A stretch of DNA of 64,000 bases, from the NCBI GenBank assembly GCA_963789175.1, contig CAWBJO010000009.1:248001-312000 (forward strand), in the 5' to 3' direction. This DNA comes from CAWBJO01 sp963789175 (GTDB lineage Bacteria; Pseudomonadota; Alphaproteobacteria; Rhizobiales; Aestuariivirgaceae). Positions 44,623 through 53,000 of the stretch are shown here, piece by piece; position 1 is the first letter of the stretch, and each line of letters starts with the position of its first letter. The notes beneath the pieces were generated by a model. That model was not told the DNA's origin and made no database searches. It worked only from the letters and a program-made list of their open reading frames with translations. A program made the position numbers and the translations under genes.

Positions 44623-44631
44623 GGACTTCTC

Positions 44632-45006
44632 CTAGTGCTGCTCTGCTATGAAGGCCTTGTAGGCGGCGGCGTCCATCAGGCCGTCGAGCTCCGACTTGTC
44701 TTTCATCCTGACCTTCAGGAACCAAGCCGCGCCCTCGGGATCGCGGTTGACCATGGCGGGCTCGCCCTCGAGCGCCTTGTTGACCTCGGTGACATCGCCC
44801 GACACCGGTGCGTACACCTCGCTTGCGGCCTTGACCGATTCGACGACGGCAGCGTCGCCGCCCTTGGTCAACGACTTGCCGACCGCCGGAAGCTCGACGA
44901 AGACGACGTCGCCGAGCTGCTCCTGGGCATGATCGGTGATGCCGATCGTCGCCACGTCGCCATCGAGCCTGATCCACTCATGTTCCTTGGTGTAACGAAT
45001 GCTCAT
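44632..45006 (-). CDS. gcvH: glycine cleavage system H protein
   Basis: 124 residues. The lipoyl-lysine is in VVESVKAASEVYAPVSG near residue 60; IRYTKEHEWIRLDGDVATIG at the N terminus and GAAWFLKVRM near the C terminus are standard. It shuttles the aminomethyl group and reducing equivalents between the P, T and L proteins. It lies 18 nt after gcvT and 9 nt before gcvP; the dihydrolipoamide dehydrogenase (L protein) is not in the window. Confidence 0.97.
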   Translation of the reverse strand: MSIRYTKEHEWIRLDGDVATIGITDHAQEQLGDVVFVELPAVGKSLTKGGDAAVVESVKAASEVYAPVSGDVTEVNKALEGEPAMVNRDPEGAAWFLKVRMKDKSELDGLMDAAAYKAFIAEQH

Positions 45007-45024
45007 AAGAAATCTCCTCGATGG

Positions 45025-46167
45025 CTAGTGCTTGTAGGCATGGGGAACGAAAGGCAGCGCGGTCACCGCGGCGGGCACGAGCTTGTCGCGCACGGACAGA
45101 TCGACCGGCGAACCGGGCGCCGCACGGCCGGCAGCGACGTAGCCCATGGCGACCGGGCCGCCGACGGTGGGACCGAAGCCGCCGGACGTCACCGTGCCGA
45201 TGCGCGCGCCGCCTTTGTCCTGGATTGCCGTGCCTTCGCGCGCCGGCACCCGGCCGTCGGGCTTCAGTCCGACGCGCCGCCGCGACGGGCCGTGCTGGAG
45301 CTCGTGCTGGATGCGCCGGCTGCCGGTGAAGCCACCCGCCTCGCGACGGCGCTTGCCGATGGACCAGGCAAGGCCGGCCTCGATGGGGCTCGTCGTATCG
45401 TCGATGTCGTGGCCGTAGAGGCACAGCCCGGCCTCGAGCCGCAGGGAATCGCGGGCGCCGAGGCCGATCGGAAGAACCTCCGGCTCGCCGAGCAGCGTCT
45501 CGGCGAGGGACGTGGCGAGCCGAGCCGCAACGGAAATCTCGAAGCCGTCCTCGCCCGTGTAGCCGGAGCGCGAGACGTGGGCCGCCATGCCGGCGATCGC
45601 CAGCTCGGCGGCGGCCATGAAGGCAAGCGCCTTCGCCTGAGGCGCGTGGCGGGACAGCACCGCCTCGGCGGCCGGCCCCTGCAGGGCGAGGAGCGCGCGG
45701 TCGCCGGCAGGAACGAGGGCCACGCTGGCCGGCAGGTTCTGCTCGATCCAGGTGAAGTCGAGGCCCTTGCGCGACGCGTTGACGACGAGATAGAGCGTGC
45801 CGTCCTCGTCATCGCCGACGGGACGCGTGACCATCAGGTCGTCGATGATGCCGCCGTTGGAGTTGGTGAGCTGCGTATAGCGGACACGCCCGGGCTTCAG
45901 GCCGAGAATGTCGCCGGGAACGAGGCGCTCGAGCGCCGACGCCGTCGTCGCGTGGTCGCGTCCGCGCAGGAAAGCCTGACCCATGTGGGAGACGTCGAAA
46001 AGGCCCGCCTGCTGCCGCGTATGAAGATGCTCGGCCAAGATGCCGGAGGGATACTGGACGGGCATCTCGTAGCCGGCGAATGGCACCATGCGCGCGCCGC
46101 GGGCGACATGGAGGCCGTGCAGCGGCGTTCGATGCAACGATGAAAGGACGGTGGCGGGCTCGGCCAT
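45025..46167 (-). CDS. gcvT: glycine cleavage system T protein (aminomethyltransferase)
   Basis: 380 residues from ATG 46167 (MAEPATVLSS), preceded at about 10 nt by GGGAG; an ATG at 46194 lacks a Shine-Dalgarno. It transfers the methylene group to tetrahydrofolate and releases ammonia. MVPFAGYEMPVQYPSGILAE, the LFDVSHMGQ motif with its conserved Asp, and SGYTGEDGFEI are hallmarks. It is the first gene of gcvTHP and is transcribed behind a tandem glycine riboswitch. YgfZ at 7.8 kb is a paralogous fold. Confidence 0.95.
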   Translation of the reverse strand: MAEPATVLSSLHRTPLHGLHVARGARMVPFAGYEMPVQYPSGILAEHLHTRQQAGLFDVSHMGQAFLRGRDHATTASALERLVPGDILGLKPGRVRYTQLTNSNGGIIDDLMVTRPVGDDEDGTLYLVVNASRKGLDFTWIEQNLPASVALVPAGDRALLALQGPAAEAVLSRHAPQAKALAFMAAAELAIAGMAAHVSRSGYTGEDGFEISVAARLATSLAETLLGEPEVLPIGLGARDSLRLEAGLCLYGHDIDDTTSPIEAGLAWSIGKRRREAGGFTGSRRIQHELQHGPSRRRVGLKPDGRVPAREGTAIQDKGGARIGTVTSGGFGPTVGGPVAMGYVAAGRAAPGSPVDLSVRDKLVPAAVTALPFVPHAYKH

Positions 46168-46226
46168 CGCGTGAAGTCTCCCGGTTTCCAACATGGGTGC
46201 GCGCGGCCCGGGCAAAGCCCGAACCG

Positions 46227-46440
46227 GCCCCCTCTGTCAGAGAACCTGAGAGATTTCGCGGGAAGCTCGGCTGAGGCACTGGCGCGCCCGCCGCTCCCGC
46301 TTACCCCCTTCGGTGAGCAACCCCGACGGGGCTGCTGCTCTCCAGAGATGGGACAGACGCGGTCCTCGCTGCCTGAGAGTTTCCGGGGCGGTTGCTCCTT
46401 CGGCGCCGGACTGCCGTCCGGTCTCTCCCGCTGTCTGCCG
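46227..46440 (-). promoter_or_regulatory. tandem glycine riboswitch (gcvT element)
   Basis: On the minus strand two aptamers follow one another. The first has GCGGGAGAGACC, then CGCCGAAGGAGCAA and GGAAACTCTCAGGCA; the second has TCTCTGGAGAG, CACCGAAGGGG and AATCTCTCAGGT, closing with GACAGAGGGGG. These are the conserved blocks of the cooperative two-aptamer glycine riboswitch. The 3' end is about 60 nt before the gcvT ATG; between them lies a small hairpin (CGGGCTTTGCCCG) and no T-run, so control of translation or an ON switch is more likely than simple termination. It should raise gcvTHP expression when glycine is plentiful. Confidence 0.93.
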
Positions 46441-46483
46441 CAATCGGCTCGAGGCATTGAAGACTCAAGCAAAATGCGGGCTC

Positions 46484-46511
46484 ACCCTATCCGGCCAAAA
46501 CTCTTTGTCAA
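46484..46511 (-). promoter_or_regulatory. promoter for the riboswitch-gcvTHP transcript
   Basis: On the minus strand TTGACA (46511-46506), a 16-nt spacer and TAGGGT (46489-46484) predict a transcription start near 46477, about 35 nt before the first aptamer. It is back-to-back with the ispH promoter, whose own TTGACA is about 40 bp away on the other strand. Confidence 0.58.
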
Positions 46512-46549
46512 GCCGCGCAGGGTGCGTTCGCCTTGCCGCCGGGCTCGGC

Positions 46550-46580
46550 TTGACAAGGCTTGCCGGCATCACCCATGTAT
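46550..46580 (+). promoter_or_regulatory. promoter candidate for ispH, leaderless
   Basis: TTGACA at 46550-46555 is followed after 18-19 nt by a poor -10 (CATGTA/ATGTAT, 46574-46580). The predicted start of transcription is only a few nucleotides from the ispH ATG at 46592, which has no Shine-Dalgarno, so the mRNA may be leaderless. Confidence 0.45.
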
Positions 46581-46591
46581 CGGCTCGATCG

Positions 46592-47572
46592 ATGAGCCAG
46601 GCGAAACCAGAGTTGAAAATCCTTCTCGCGGCGCCGCGCGGCTTCTGCGCCGGCGTCGAGCGGGCCATCGAGATCGTCGAACGGGCGCTCGAGAAGTACG
46701 GCGCGCCGGTCTACGTGCGCCACGAAATCGTCCACAACAAACACGTCGTCGAGGACCTCCGGCGCAAGGGCGCGGTCTTCGTCGAAGAGCTCGACCAGAT
46801 CCCGGACGGCGATCATCCGGTGATCTTCTCGGCGCACGGGGTGCCGAAGTCGGTGCCGGACGCGGCGCGCCGGCGGGCCCTGTTCCACATCGACGCCACC
46901 TGCCCGCTGGTGACGAAAGTGCATCGCGAGGCGGAGCGGCTGAGCGAGACGGGCCATGAAATCGTGCTCATCGGCCATCGCGGCCATGCCGAGGTCGTCG
47001 GCACCATGGGCCAGCTGCCCGCCGGAGCCATCAGCCTCATCGAGTCGGTCGACGACGCCGAGCGCTTCGAACCGAAGGATGCCGCGCGGCTCGCCTACAC
47101 GACGCAGACCACGCTCTCGGTCGACGATACGATGGCGATCATCGCCGTGCTCAACCGGCGCTTCCCGGCAATCGCCGGGCCGCACCGGCAGGACATCTGC
47201 TACGCGACGACCAACCGCCAGGAAGCGGTGAAGGCGATCGCGCCGCGCAGCGATGCGATGATCGTCGTCGGGTCGCCCAACAGCTCCAACTCGCAGCGCC
47301 TGCTCGAGACCGCCCAGCGGGCGGGATGCGCGCAGTCCTTCCTCGTTCAAGGCGCCACGGAGATCGATTTCGACCGCTTCGCCGGATGCCGCGTCGTCGG
47401 CCTGACGGCCGGCGCCTCGGCCCCCGAGCTCCTGGTCGACGAGGTCATCGCCGCCTTCGGAGCGCGCTTCGCCCTTACCGTCGAAGCGGTGACGACGCGC
47501 ACCGAGAACGTGTCCTTCAAGCTGCCGCGGGTGCTTCGCGAAGATGCGGGCGAGGCGCGCCTGCCGGCATGA
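46592..47572 (+). CDS. ispH: 4-hydroxy-3-methylbut-2-enyl diphosphate reductase
   Basis: 326 residues from ATG 46592. Last enzyme of the MEP pathway, an iron-sulfur protein making IPP and DMAPP. Cluster cysteines appear in APRGFCAGVERAI, DATCPLVTKVH and CRVVGLTAGASAPE; VYVRHEIVHNKHVV and IFSAHGVPKSV are standard motifs. The frame is open from 46313, but that part overlaps the glycine riboswitch on the other strand. The stop overlaps rnhA (ATGA). In many Hyphomicrobiales thrB lies between ispH and rnhA; here it is missing. Confidence 0.96.
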   Translation: MSQAKPELKILLAAPRGFCAGVERAIEIVERALEKYGAPVYVRHEIVHNKHVVEDLRRKGAVFVEELDQIPDGDHPVIFSAHGVPKSVPDAARRRALFHIDATCPLVTKVHREAERLSETGHEIVLIGHRGHAEVVGTMGQLPAGAISLIESVDDAERFEPKDAARLAYTTQTTLSVDDTMAIIAVLNRRFPAIAGPHRQDICYATTNRQEAVKAIAPRSDAMIVVGSPNSSNSQRLLETAQRAGCAQSFLVQGATEIDFDRFAGCRVVGLTAGASAPELLVDEVIAAFGARFALTVEAVTTRTENVSFKLPRVLREDAGEARLPA

Positions 47573-48021
47573 GCGTCGCCAAGGTCGTCAAGATCTTCAC
47601 CGACGGAGCCTGCTCGGGCAATCCCGGCCCCGGCGGATGGGGCGCCATCCTGCGCTACGACGGGCGGGAGAGGGAGCTCAAGGGCGGCGAGCCGCTCACG
47701 ACCAACAACCGCATGGAGCTCATGGGGGCGATCGCGGCGCTGGAAGCGCTCAACCGCGACTGCAAAATCGAGTTCTACACGGATTCGATCTACCTGCGCG
47801 ACGGCGTCTCCAAGTGGATCCACGGATGGCGGCGCAACGGTTGGCGGACGGCCGACAAGAAGCCGGTAAAGAACGTCGAGCTGTGGCAGCGGCTCGACCA
47901 AGCGATGGCGCGCCACGACGTGACCTGGCACTGGGTGCGCGGCCATGCCGGCCATGACGAGAACGAGCGCGCCGACCTGCTGGCACGCGAAGGCATGGCG
48001 CCGTTCAAGCTTCGGAAGTGA
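47569..48021 (+). CDS. rnhA: ribonuclease HI
   Basis: 150 residues. It cleaves RNA in RNA-DNA hybrids. Catalytic acids: Asp in KIFTDGACSGNPGPGGWGAI, Glu in TTNNRMELMGAIAAL, Asp in EFYTDSIYLRDGVSKWI, and the last Asp in RGHAGHDENERADLLA. The start overlaps the ispH stop, and the gene ends immediately adjacent to the convergent peroxiredoxin gene with no intergenic base. RNase HII is encoded at 28.9 kb. Confidence 0.96.
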   Translation: MSVAKVVKIFTDGACSGNPGPGGWGAILRYDGRERELKGGEPLTTNNRMELMGAIAALEALNRDCKIEFYTDSIYLRDGVSKWIHGWRRNGWRTADKKPVKNVELWQRLDQAMARHDVTWHWVRGHAGHDENERADLLAREGMAPFKLRK

Positions 48022-48504
48022 TCAGAGCTGGGTGAGCATCGTCTCGACGCCCGAGACGTTGACGCCCGGCTTGGCCTCGACATTGAGGCGCTTCACGACT
48101 CCGTCCTCGACGAGCATCGAGTAGCGGCGCGACCGCAGGCCCATGCCGGACCGCGACAGGTCGATGTCGAGCCCGAGCTTCCTCGCAAACTCGCCGTTGC
48201 CGTCGGCGAGGAAGATGATCTTGCCTTCCGCCCCGGCCTGCTTCTCCCAGGCGTGCATCACCGCCGCGTCGTTGACGGCAGTGCAGACGACGGCATCGGC
48301 GCCCTTGGCCCTCAAGGCGTCGAACTCCCGCAAGTAGCCGGGAAGGTGCAGGTTGCTGCAGGTTCCGGTGAAGGCGCCCGGCACGGCGAAGAGCACCACC
48401 TTGCGCCCGGCGAACACGTCGTTGGTGGCAAGCTGCTTCTTGCCGTCGGGCGTCATCATCTCGAACGTCGTGTCGGGCAGCCTGTCGCCTTCCGTGATCG
48501 CCAT
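48022..48504 (-). CDS. peroxiredoxin, Prx5 type
   Basis: 160 residues. Thiol peroxidase reducing hydrogen and organic peroxides. The peroxidatic Cys is in FAVPGAFTGTCSNLHLPGYL near residue 49; a second Cys in DAVVCTAVNDAAVMHAW (near residue 74) could be resolving; RRYSMLVEDGVVKRLNVE is the Prx5 C-terminal block. This atypical 2-Cys or glutaredoxin-dependent type is cytosolic. It is tail-to-tail with rnhA, next to a periplasmic DsbD-N protein gene upstream on the same strand. Confidence 0.92.
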   Translation of the reverse strand: MAITEGDRLPDTTFEMMTPDGKKQLATNDVFAGRKVVLFAVPGAFTGTCSNLHLPGYLREFDALRAKGADAVVCTAVNDAAVMHAWEKQAGAEGKIIFLADGNGEFARKLGLDIDLSRSGMGLRSRRYSMLVEDGVVKRLNVEAKPGVNVSGVETMLTQL

Positions 48505-48535
48505 GAGGGATCCTCCTTCGTGTCGGCCGGACTCT

Positions 48536-49360
48536 CTATTCCACCGTCAGCGTCTGCTCAAGGCGCAGGGCGCCCGACACGAGGGTGACAGTGAGGGCCT
48601 TGCCGCGCAGCGCCGCCTTGTCGCCGATGCCGTCCACCGGAAGGCGGAAGGCGGACGCGGCGGCGCCGGGCTCGGGACGCGGCTTGCGGAAATAGGAAAG
48701 CGCGTCACCCTCGACGAAGATGTCGGTTTCGGCGGGCGGCAGGTTTCCGTTCAGCGCCACCTTCAGGACGGGCTTTTCGCCATCGGTCTCGATCGCAAGG
48801 GATGCGACGGCCGGCACGGCGCCGGGAGCGGGCTTCACCGGAACGCGCGCCGCGAAGTCCCGCAGCCGCACGGCATCGGGCTCGGCACTTGGGGCGCCGG
48901 GCACCACATCAACCGACAGGTCGGCACCGGCGGGCACGCAGATCTTCTCGCACGCGGCATAGGTGAGAGCGAGCGCCAGGGTGGCGGGGCGCGACGGATC
49001 GGCCGGCTCGACCTTCAGCGGGAATACGACGACATCGGCGTAGCCGATTGTTTCGCCCGACTCATCGGTCATGCGCGCGGGCGCCGGCCAGCCGACGGTG
49101 ACCGACTTCACGTTGGTCGAACCCGACCAGTCGAAGGTCGGCGGCACACCGGATTCGCCCGGGATCCGCCAGTAGGTCTTCCAGCCGTCGGCGAGGTCGA
49201 TCTCGACGCCGGCGTTCCACTGGGCCGCGCCATCGGCGGCGAACAGCCGGACGCTCGAATGCGGAAAGGCGATGCGGTCGGGAGCCGCGGCGGCAGCGGC
49301 CGTCGCCAGGAAGGCCCAGGCAACCGCTGGGAAAAACGTAAGGAAAAAGCGTTTCCTCAT
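48536..49360 (-). CDS. exported DsbD N-terminal-domain protein
   Basis: 274 residues with a clear signal peptide (MRKRFFLTFFPAVAWAFLAT, then AAAAAAPD). The remainder resembles the immunoglobulin-like alpha domain of the thiol:disulfide interchange protein DsbD, with the redox-type Cys pair in YAACEKICVPAGADLSV and upstream GWKTYWRIPGESGVPP. It lacks the DsbD transmembrane and thioredoxin domains, so it needs a separate electron donor. It may supply reductant to periplasmic partners such as cytochrome c or copper proteins. Same strand as, and 31 nt upstream of, the peroxiredoxin gene. Confidence 0.84.
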   Translation of the reverse strand: MRKRFFLTFFPAVAWAFLATAAAAAAPDRIAFPHSSVRLFAADGAAQWNAGVEIDLADGWKTYWRIPGESGVPPTFDWSGSTNVKSVTVGWPAPARMTDESGETIGYADVVVFPLKVEPADPSRPATLALALTYAACEKICVPAGADLSVDVVPGAPSAEPDAVRLRDFAARVPVKPAPGAVPAVASLAIETDGEKPVLKVALNGNLPPAETDIFVEGDALSYFRKPRPEPGAAASAFRLPVDGIGDKAALRGKALTVTLVSGALRLEQTLTVE

Positions 49361-49433
49361 TTCACGTCACGCCTTTCGGGCCGACTATCGCAATTTGCCG
49401 AAGGCCGGCCAATCACGATTGCGTCAGAGTTCT

Positions 49434-49462
49434 TTGCGCAGATTGCGGTTTGGCACTAGACT
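49434..49462 (+). promoter_or_regulatory. promoter candidate for yqgE, leaderless
   Basis: TTGCGC (49434-49439), a 17-nt spacer and TAGACT (49457-49462) place the transcription start at about 49469-49472, i.e. at or next to the ATG of yqgE (49472). No Shine-Dalgarno is present. Confidence 0.5.
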
Positions 49463-49471
49463 TCCCGACCG

Positions 49472-50068
49472 ATGGCAAAGTCGGAAAACAATTCGTTCCT
49501 CGACGGCAAGCTGCTCATCGCCATGCCAGGTATCGGCGACCCGCGCTTCGAGCGCAGCGTCATCTTCATGTGCGCGCATTCGGCCGACGGCGCCATGGGA
49601 ATCGTCATCAACAAGGTGGCGCCCGGCATCACGTTCTCCGACCTTCTCGAACGGCTGGACCTGCTTCCGGCCGACAACCAGATCAAGGTGCCGGGGAATC
49701 TTTCCGAGATCCCGGTGCAGTTCGGCGGCCCGGTCGAGACCGGGCGCGGCTTCGTTCTGCACACGACCGACTACTATTCCGCCGACACGACGCTGCCGAT
49801 CAGCGAGCGCGTCGGGCTCACCGCGACGCTCGACGTGCTGCGCGCCATCGCCAAGGGCGAAGGCCCGCGCCGGTCGCTGTTGGCGCTCGGTTATTCGGGA
49901 TGGGGCCCCGGGCAGCTCGAAGGCGAGATCCAGCGCAACGGCTGGCTCCATTGCGACGCGGACGAGGAACTCCTGTTCAAGGTCGCCAACGACGAGAAAT
50001 ACAATGCCGCGTTGCGCAAGATCGGCATCGATCTCAGGATGCTGTCGAGCGACGCCGGGCATGCGTGA
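49472..50068 (+). CDS. YqgE/AlgH family protein (UPF0301)
   Basis: 198 residues of the DUF179 fold. FLDGKLLIAMPGIGDPRFER, MGIVINKVAPGITFSDLL, VQFGGPVETGRGFVLHT and LGYSGWGPGQLEGEI are the conserved blocks. The family is named after AlgH of Pseudomonas, once linked to alginate regulation, but no biochemical activity is established. It stands as a single gene; the promoter candidate ends 9 nt upstream, and it is convergent with the EAL protein gene across 18 bp. Confidence 0.9.
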   Translation: MAKSENNSFLDGKLLIAMPGIGDPRFERSVIFMCAHSADGAMGIVINKVAPGITFSDLLERLDLLPADNQIKVPGNLSEIPVQFGGPVETGRGFVLHTTDYYSADTTLPISERVGLTATLDVLRAIAKGEGPRRSLLALGYSGWGPGQLEGEIQRNGWLHCDADEELLFKVANDEKYNAALRKIGIDLRMLSSDAGHA

Positions 50069-50086
50069 GCCGACGCGTCGGCTTCT

Positions 50087-53000
50087 CTACTTCGAGGATT
50101 TGGAGCGGCGCCGGCTCGGCTTGGGCTGAGCCTCGACGATGGTTGCCTCGACCGCGATCTCGGTCGGCTCGCCGGCGTTGGGAGGCGGCGGAACCGGCGC
50201 CTCGCCGGCCTCGAGCTCCTCGGCAACCAGGGGCTCGGAGCCGTTGCCGCCATGCGGCTCGGGCTCGGGCGGGACGCGCGGTGCGAGCTTCTCGGATTTC
50301 GGAGCCGATTTCACAACCGGCTTGGGCGCCATACCGAAGATCTCGGCCGGCCGTGGCGGCGGCGGCGGCACCGGCGGCAGCGCTTCCGGATCGGGAAGCG
50401 TCAGCATGCTGCGGAACGACACGGAGGGGCGGACCGGCTCGGGCGCCGGGGCAGGCTTCGGCTTCTCGGCGACGGCCGTCTCCTCCTCGGGAGCCTTCTC
50501 GTCCGGCTCGTCCTGCGCGGCGGCTGCGAGGGGCTCGGCATCCTTGCGCTGCTCGCCGGCCTGCTCATCGGCGCTGGCGTCGCCGAGGGCGATCGCCTCG
50601 TCCTCGTCATCCTCGTCCTTCGCAACGGCACGCGGCGGCTCCGGCTCGAGGATGTCGTCGAGATCATCGCGCGGTTGCGCAGCGGGGGCCGGTGGCGCGG
50701 TGGCCATCGGCGCCGTTCCCGGAGGCGGCGCCGGCGTCGGTTCGCGCCCGGGCCCGCGACCGGTGATGCAACTCCAGAAGCCGGGGCTGCCGGGCTTGGC
50801 GGCCGCGAAGGTGCCGCCGCCCAAAGCCTCGATCACCTGCTTGGCGCTCATCGGCTCGCCGATGAGGAAGCCCTGGGCGAAGTCGCATTCGAGCTCCGCC
50901 AGGCGGCCGATCTGGTCCTGGTCCTCGATGCCTTCGGCGACCACGGTCAGGCGGAGATCGTGGGCGAGCAGGATGATGGTCTCCAGGACGATCATCCCCT
51001 TCTCGTCCTCGGGATCGGCCTCGAGGAAGCTCTTGTCGATCTTCAGCATGTCGAAGGGAAGCCGGCGCAAATTGGCGAGAGCCGAATAGCCGGTGCCGAA
51101 ATCGTCGCAGGCAAGGCCGACGCCCAGCGCCTTCAGGCGCTCGAGGACCTCGATCGACAGCTCGGGGTTCTCCATCACCATCAATTCGGTGAGCTCGACC
51201 TTCAAGGTGCCCTCGATGATGTCCTCGCGGCCAAGAAGGGCGCGAACGTCGTCGACGAGCTCGGTGTTCAAGAGCTGACTCGAGGAGACGTTCACCGACA
51301 CGAAGAGCGGCTTGTCAGGCCGGAAGGCGCGCTGCCAGATGCCGAGCTGGCGGGCCGACTCGTTGAGGACGAGACGGCTCAGGTCCTTGATGATCCCGGT
51401 CTCCTCGGCGAGGCCCATGAAGGCATCGGGCGACAGAAGCCCCTCGGTCCGATGACGCCAGCGGATCAAGGCCTCGAAACCAGCGAGGCCCATGTCGCTC
51501 AGGCGGGTGATCGGCTGGTAGACGACCTCGATCTCGTTGCGCTCGACGGCGCGGCGCAGGTCCTGCTCGAGGGTCAGGAGCTCGGAGCGGTCGTCGCGCA
51601 TGTCGGGACGGAAGAACTCGGTCGAGTCCCTGCCCCGCCGCTTGGCCTCGTAAAGCGCGATCTCGGCGTCCTTGACGAAATCGGGACCGGAGGTGCGATC
51701 GTCGAGGAAGCGGGCGACGCCGAAGCTCGCTGTCAGGAAGAGCTCGCGGCCGCGCAGCTTGATGGGACGCGACAGGGTGGTGCGCACCTGCTCGGTGAAG
51801 GGAATGACGTCGCGTTTGGGATGACGGCCGTTGAAGATGATGGCGAACTGGTCGCCGGGCAGGCGGGCGAGCGTGTCCTCGGGACCGACGAGCCCCTGGA
51901 GGCGCCTGCCGGTCACCGACAGGAGGCTGTCGCCTACCTCGTGGCCGAGACCGTCGTTGACGGTCTTGAAGCGGTCGAGGTCGATGACGATGACGTAGAG
52001 CTCGTTGTTGTTCTCGGTATGGGCGCGGCGCATCGCGAATTCGAGGCGATCGAGAAACAGGGCGCGGTTGGGAAGACCGGTGATGCGGTCGCGCACGGCG
52101 TCGGACAGGAGGCGATCCTCGGAGCGCTTGACGCCGGTGATGTCGGCCAGCGTACCGATGCAGCGCGCCGCGCGTCCGTCCTGGCCGAGCATGGAGCGGG
52201 CGCGCAGGAGGTACCAGCGATAGGTCCCGTCGTGGCGCCGTAGGCGGAATTCCTGGGCGAAGGTGCCCTTGCCGCGGCGCTCGGCCGCCTCGACGGCCGC
52301 GACATAGGCGGCGCGGTCGGCGGGATGGATCAGCTCGAGCCAGGATTTCAAGCCCTTGCTCATCACCGAGCCGGTCTCGAGGCCGAGGGCGCGTTCGAGC
52401 TCAGGCCCGACATAGAGCGCTGCGCGATCGACCTGCCAGTCCCACACCGTCTGCTCGGAGCCGGCGAGCGCCAGGGCACGACGCCCGGAATCCTCGAAGA
52501 AGCGGCTCGACATGATCCCGTGGCTGAAGGCGAACTGCGCCAGGGTGAATCCCATGGTGAGCAGTACGAGGGCCAGACCGGCGGAGATGACGAGCCGTCC
52601 GTTGTCGAAGGGGATGAGATCTGCGACGCCGAGACCGGCGAGCACCGTCCAGGCGAGCAGCACGGTCCACGGAACGAGGGTCGCCCGCGCCCACGACAAG
52701 CCGCGCCGCCACAGGGTGAAAGTCAGAAAGAAGCCGCCGACCGCGACGGCGCCGAAGCCGAGGCGCGCCAGACCGGTTGCGATCTCCGGCTGGTACCAGC
52801 CATAGGCGGCGAGTCCGGCGGCGGAAGCGGCGAGCACGGCGAGGAGCGTCGCCAGCACCGGCTGGCGCTTCCTTAGCTCGAGGAAGGTCAGCAAACACAG
52901 GACCAGACCTGCGAACATCAGGGATTCGACGATGGCGCGCAGTTTCTGGGACCCGTCGGCGCCGAGCGGCAGCCAGGACAGGAGGGCGCGCAGGTATCCC

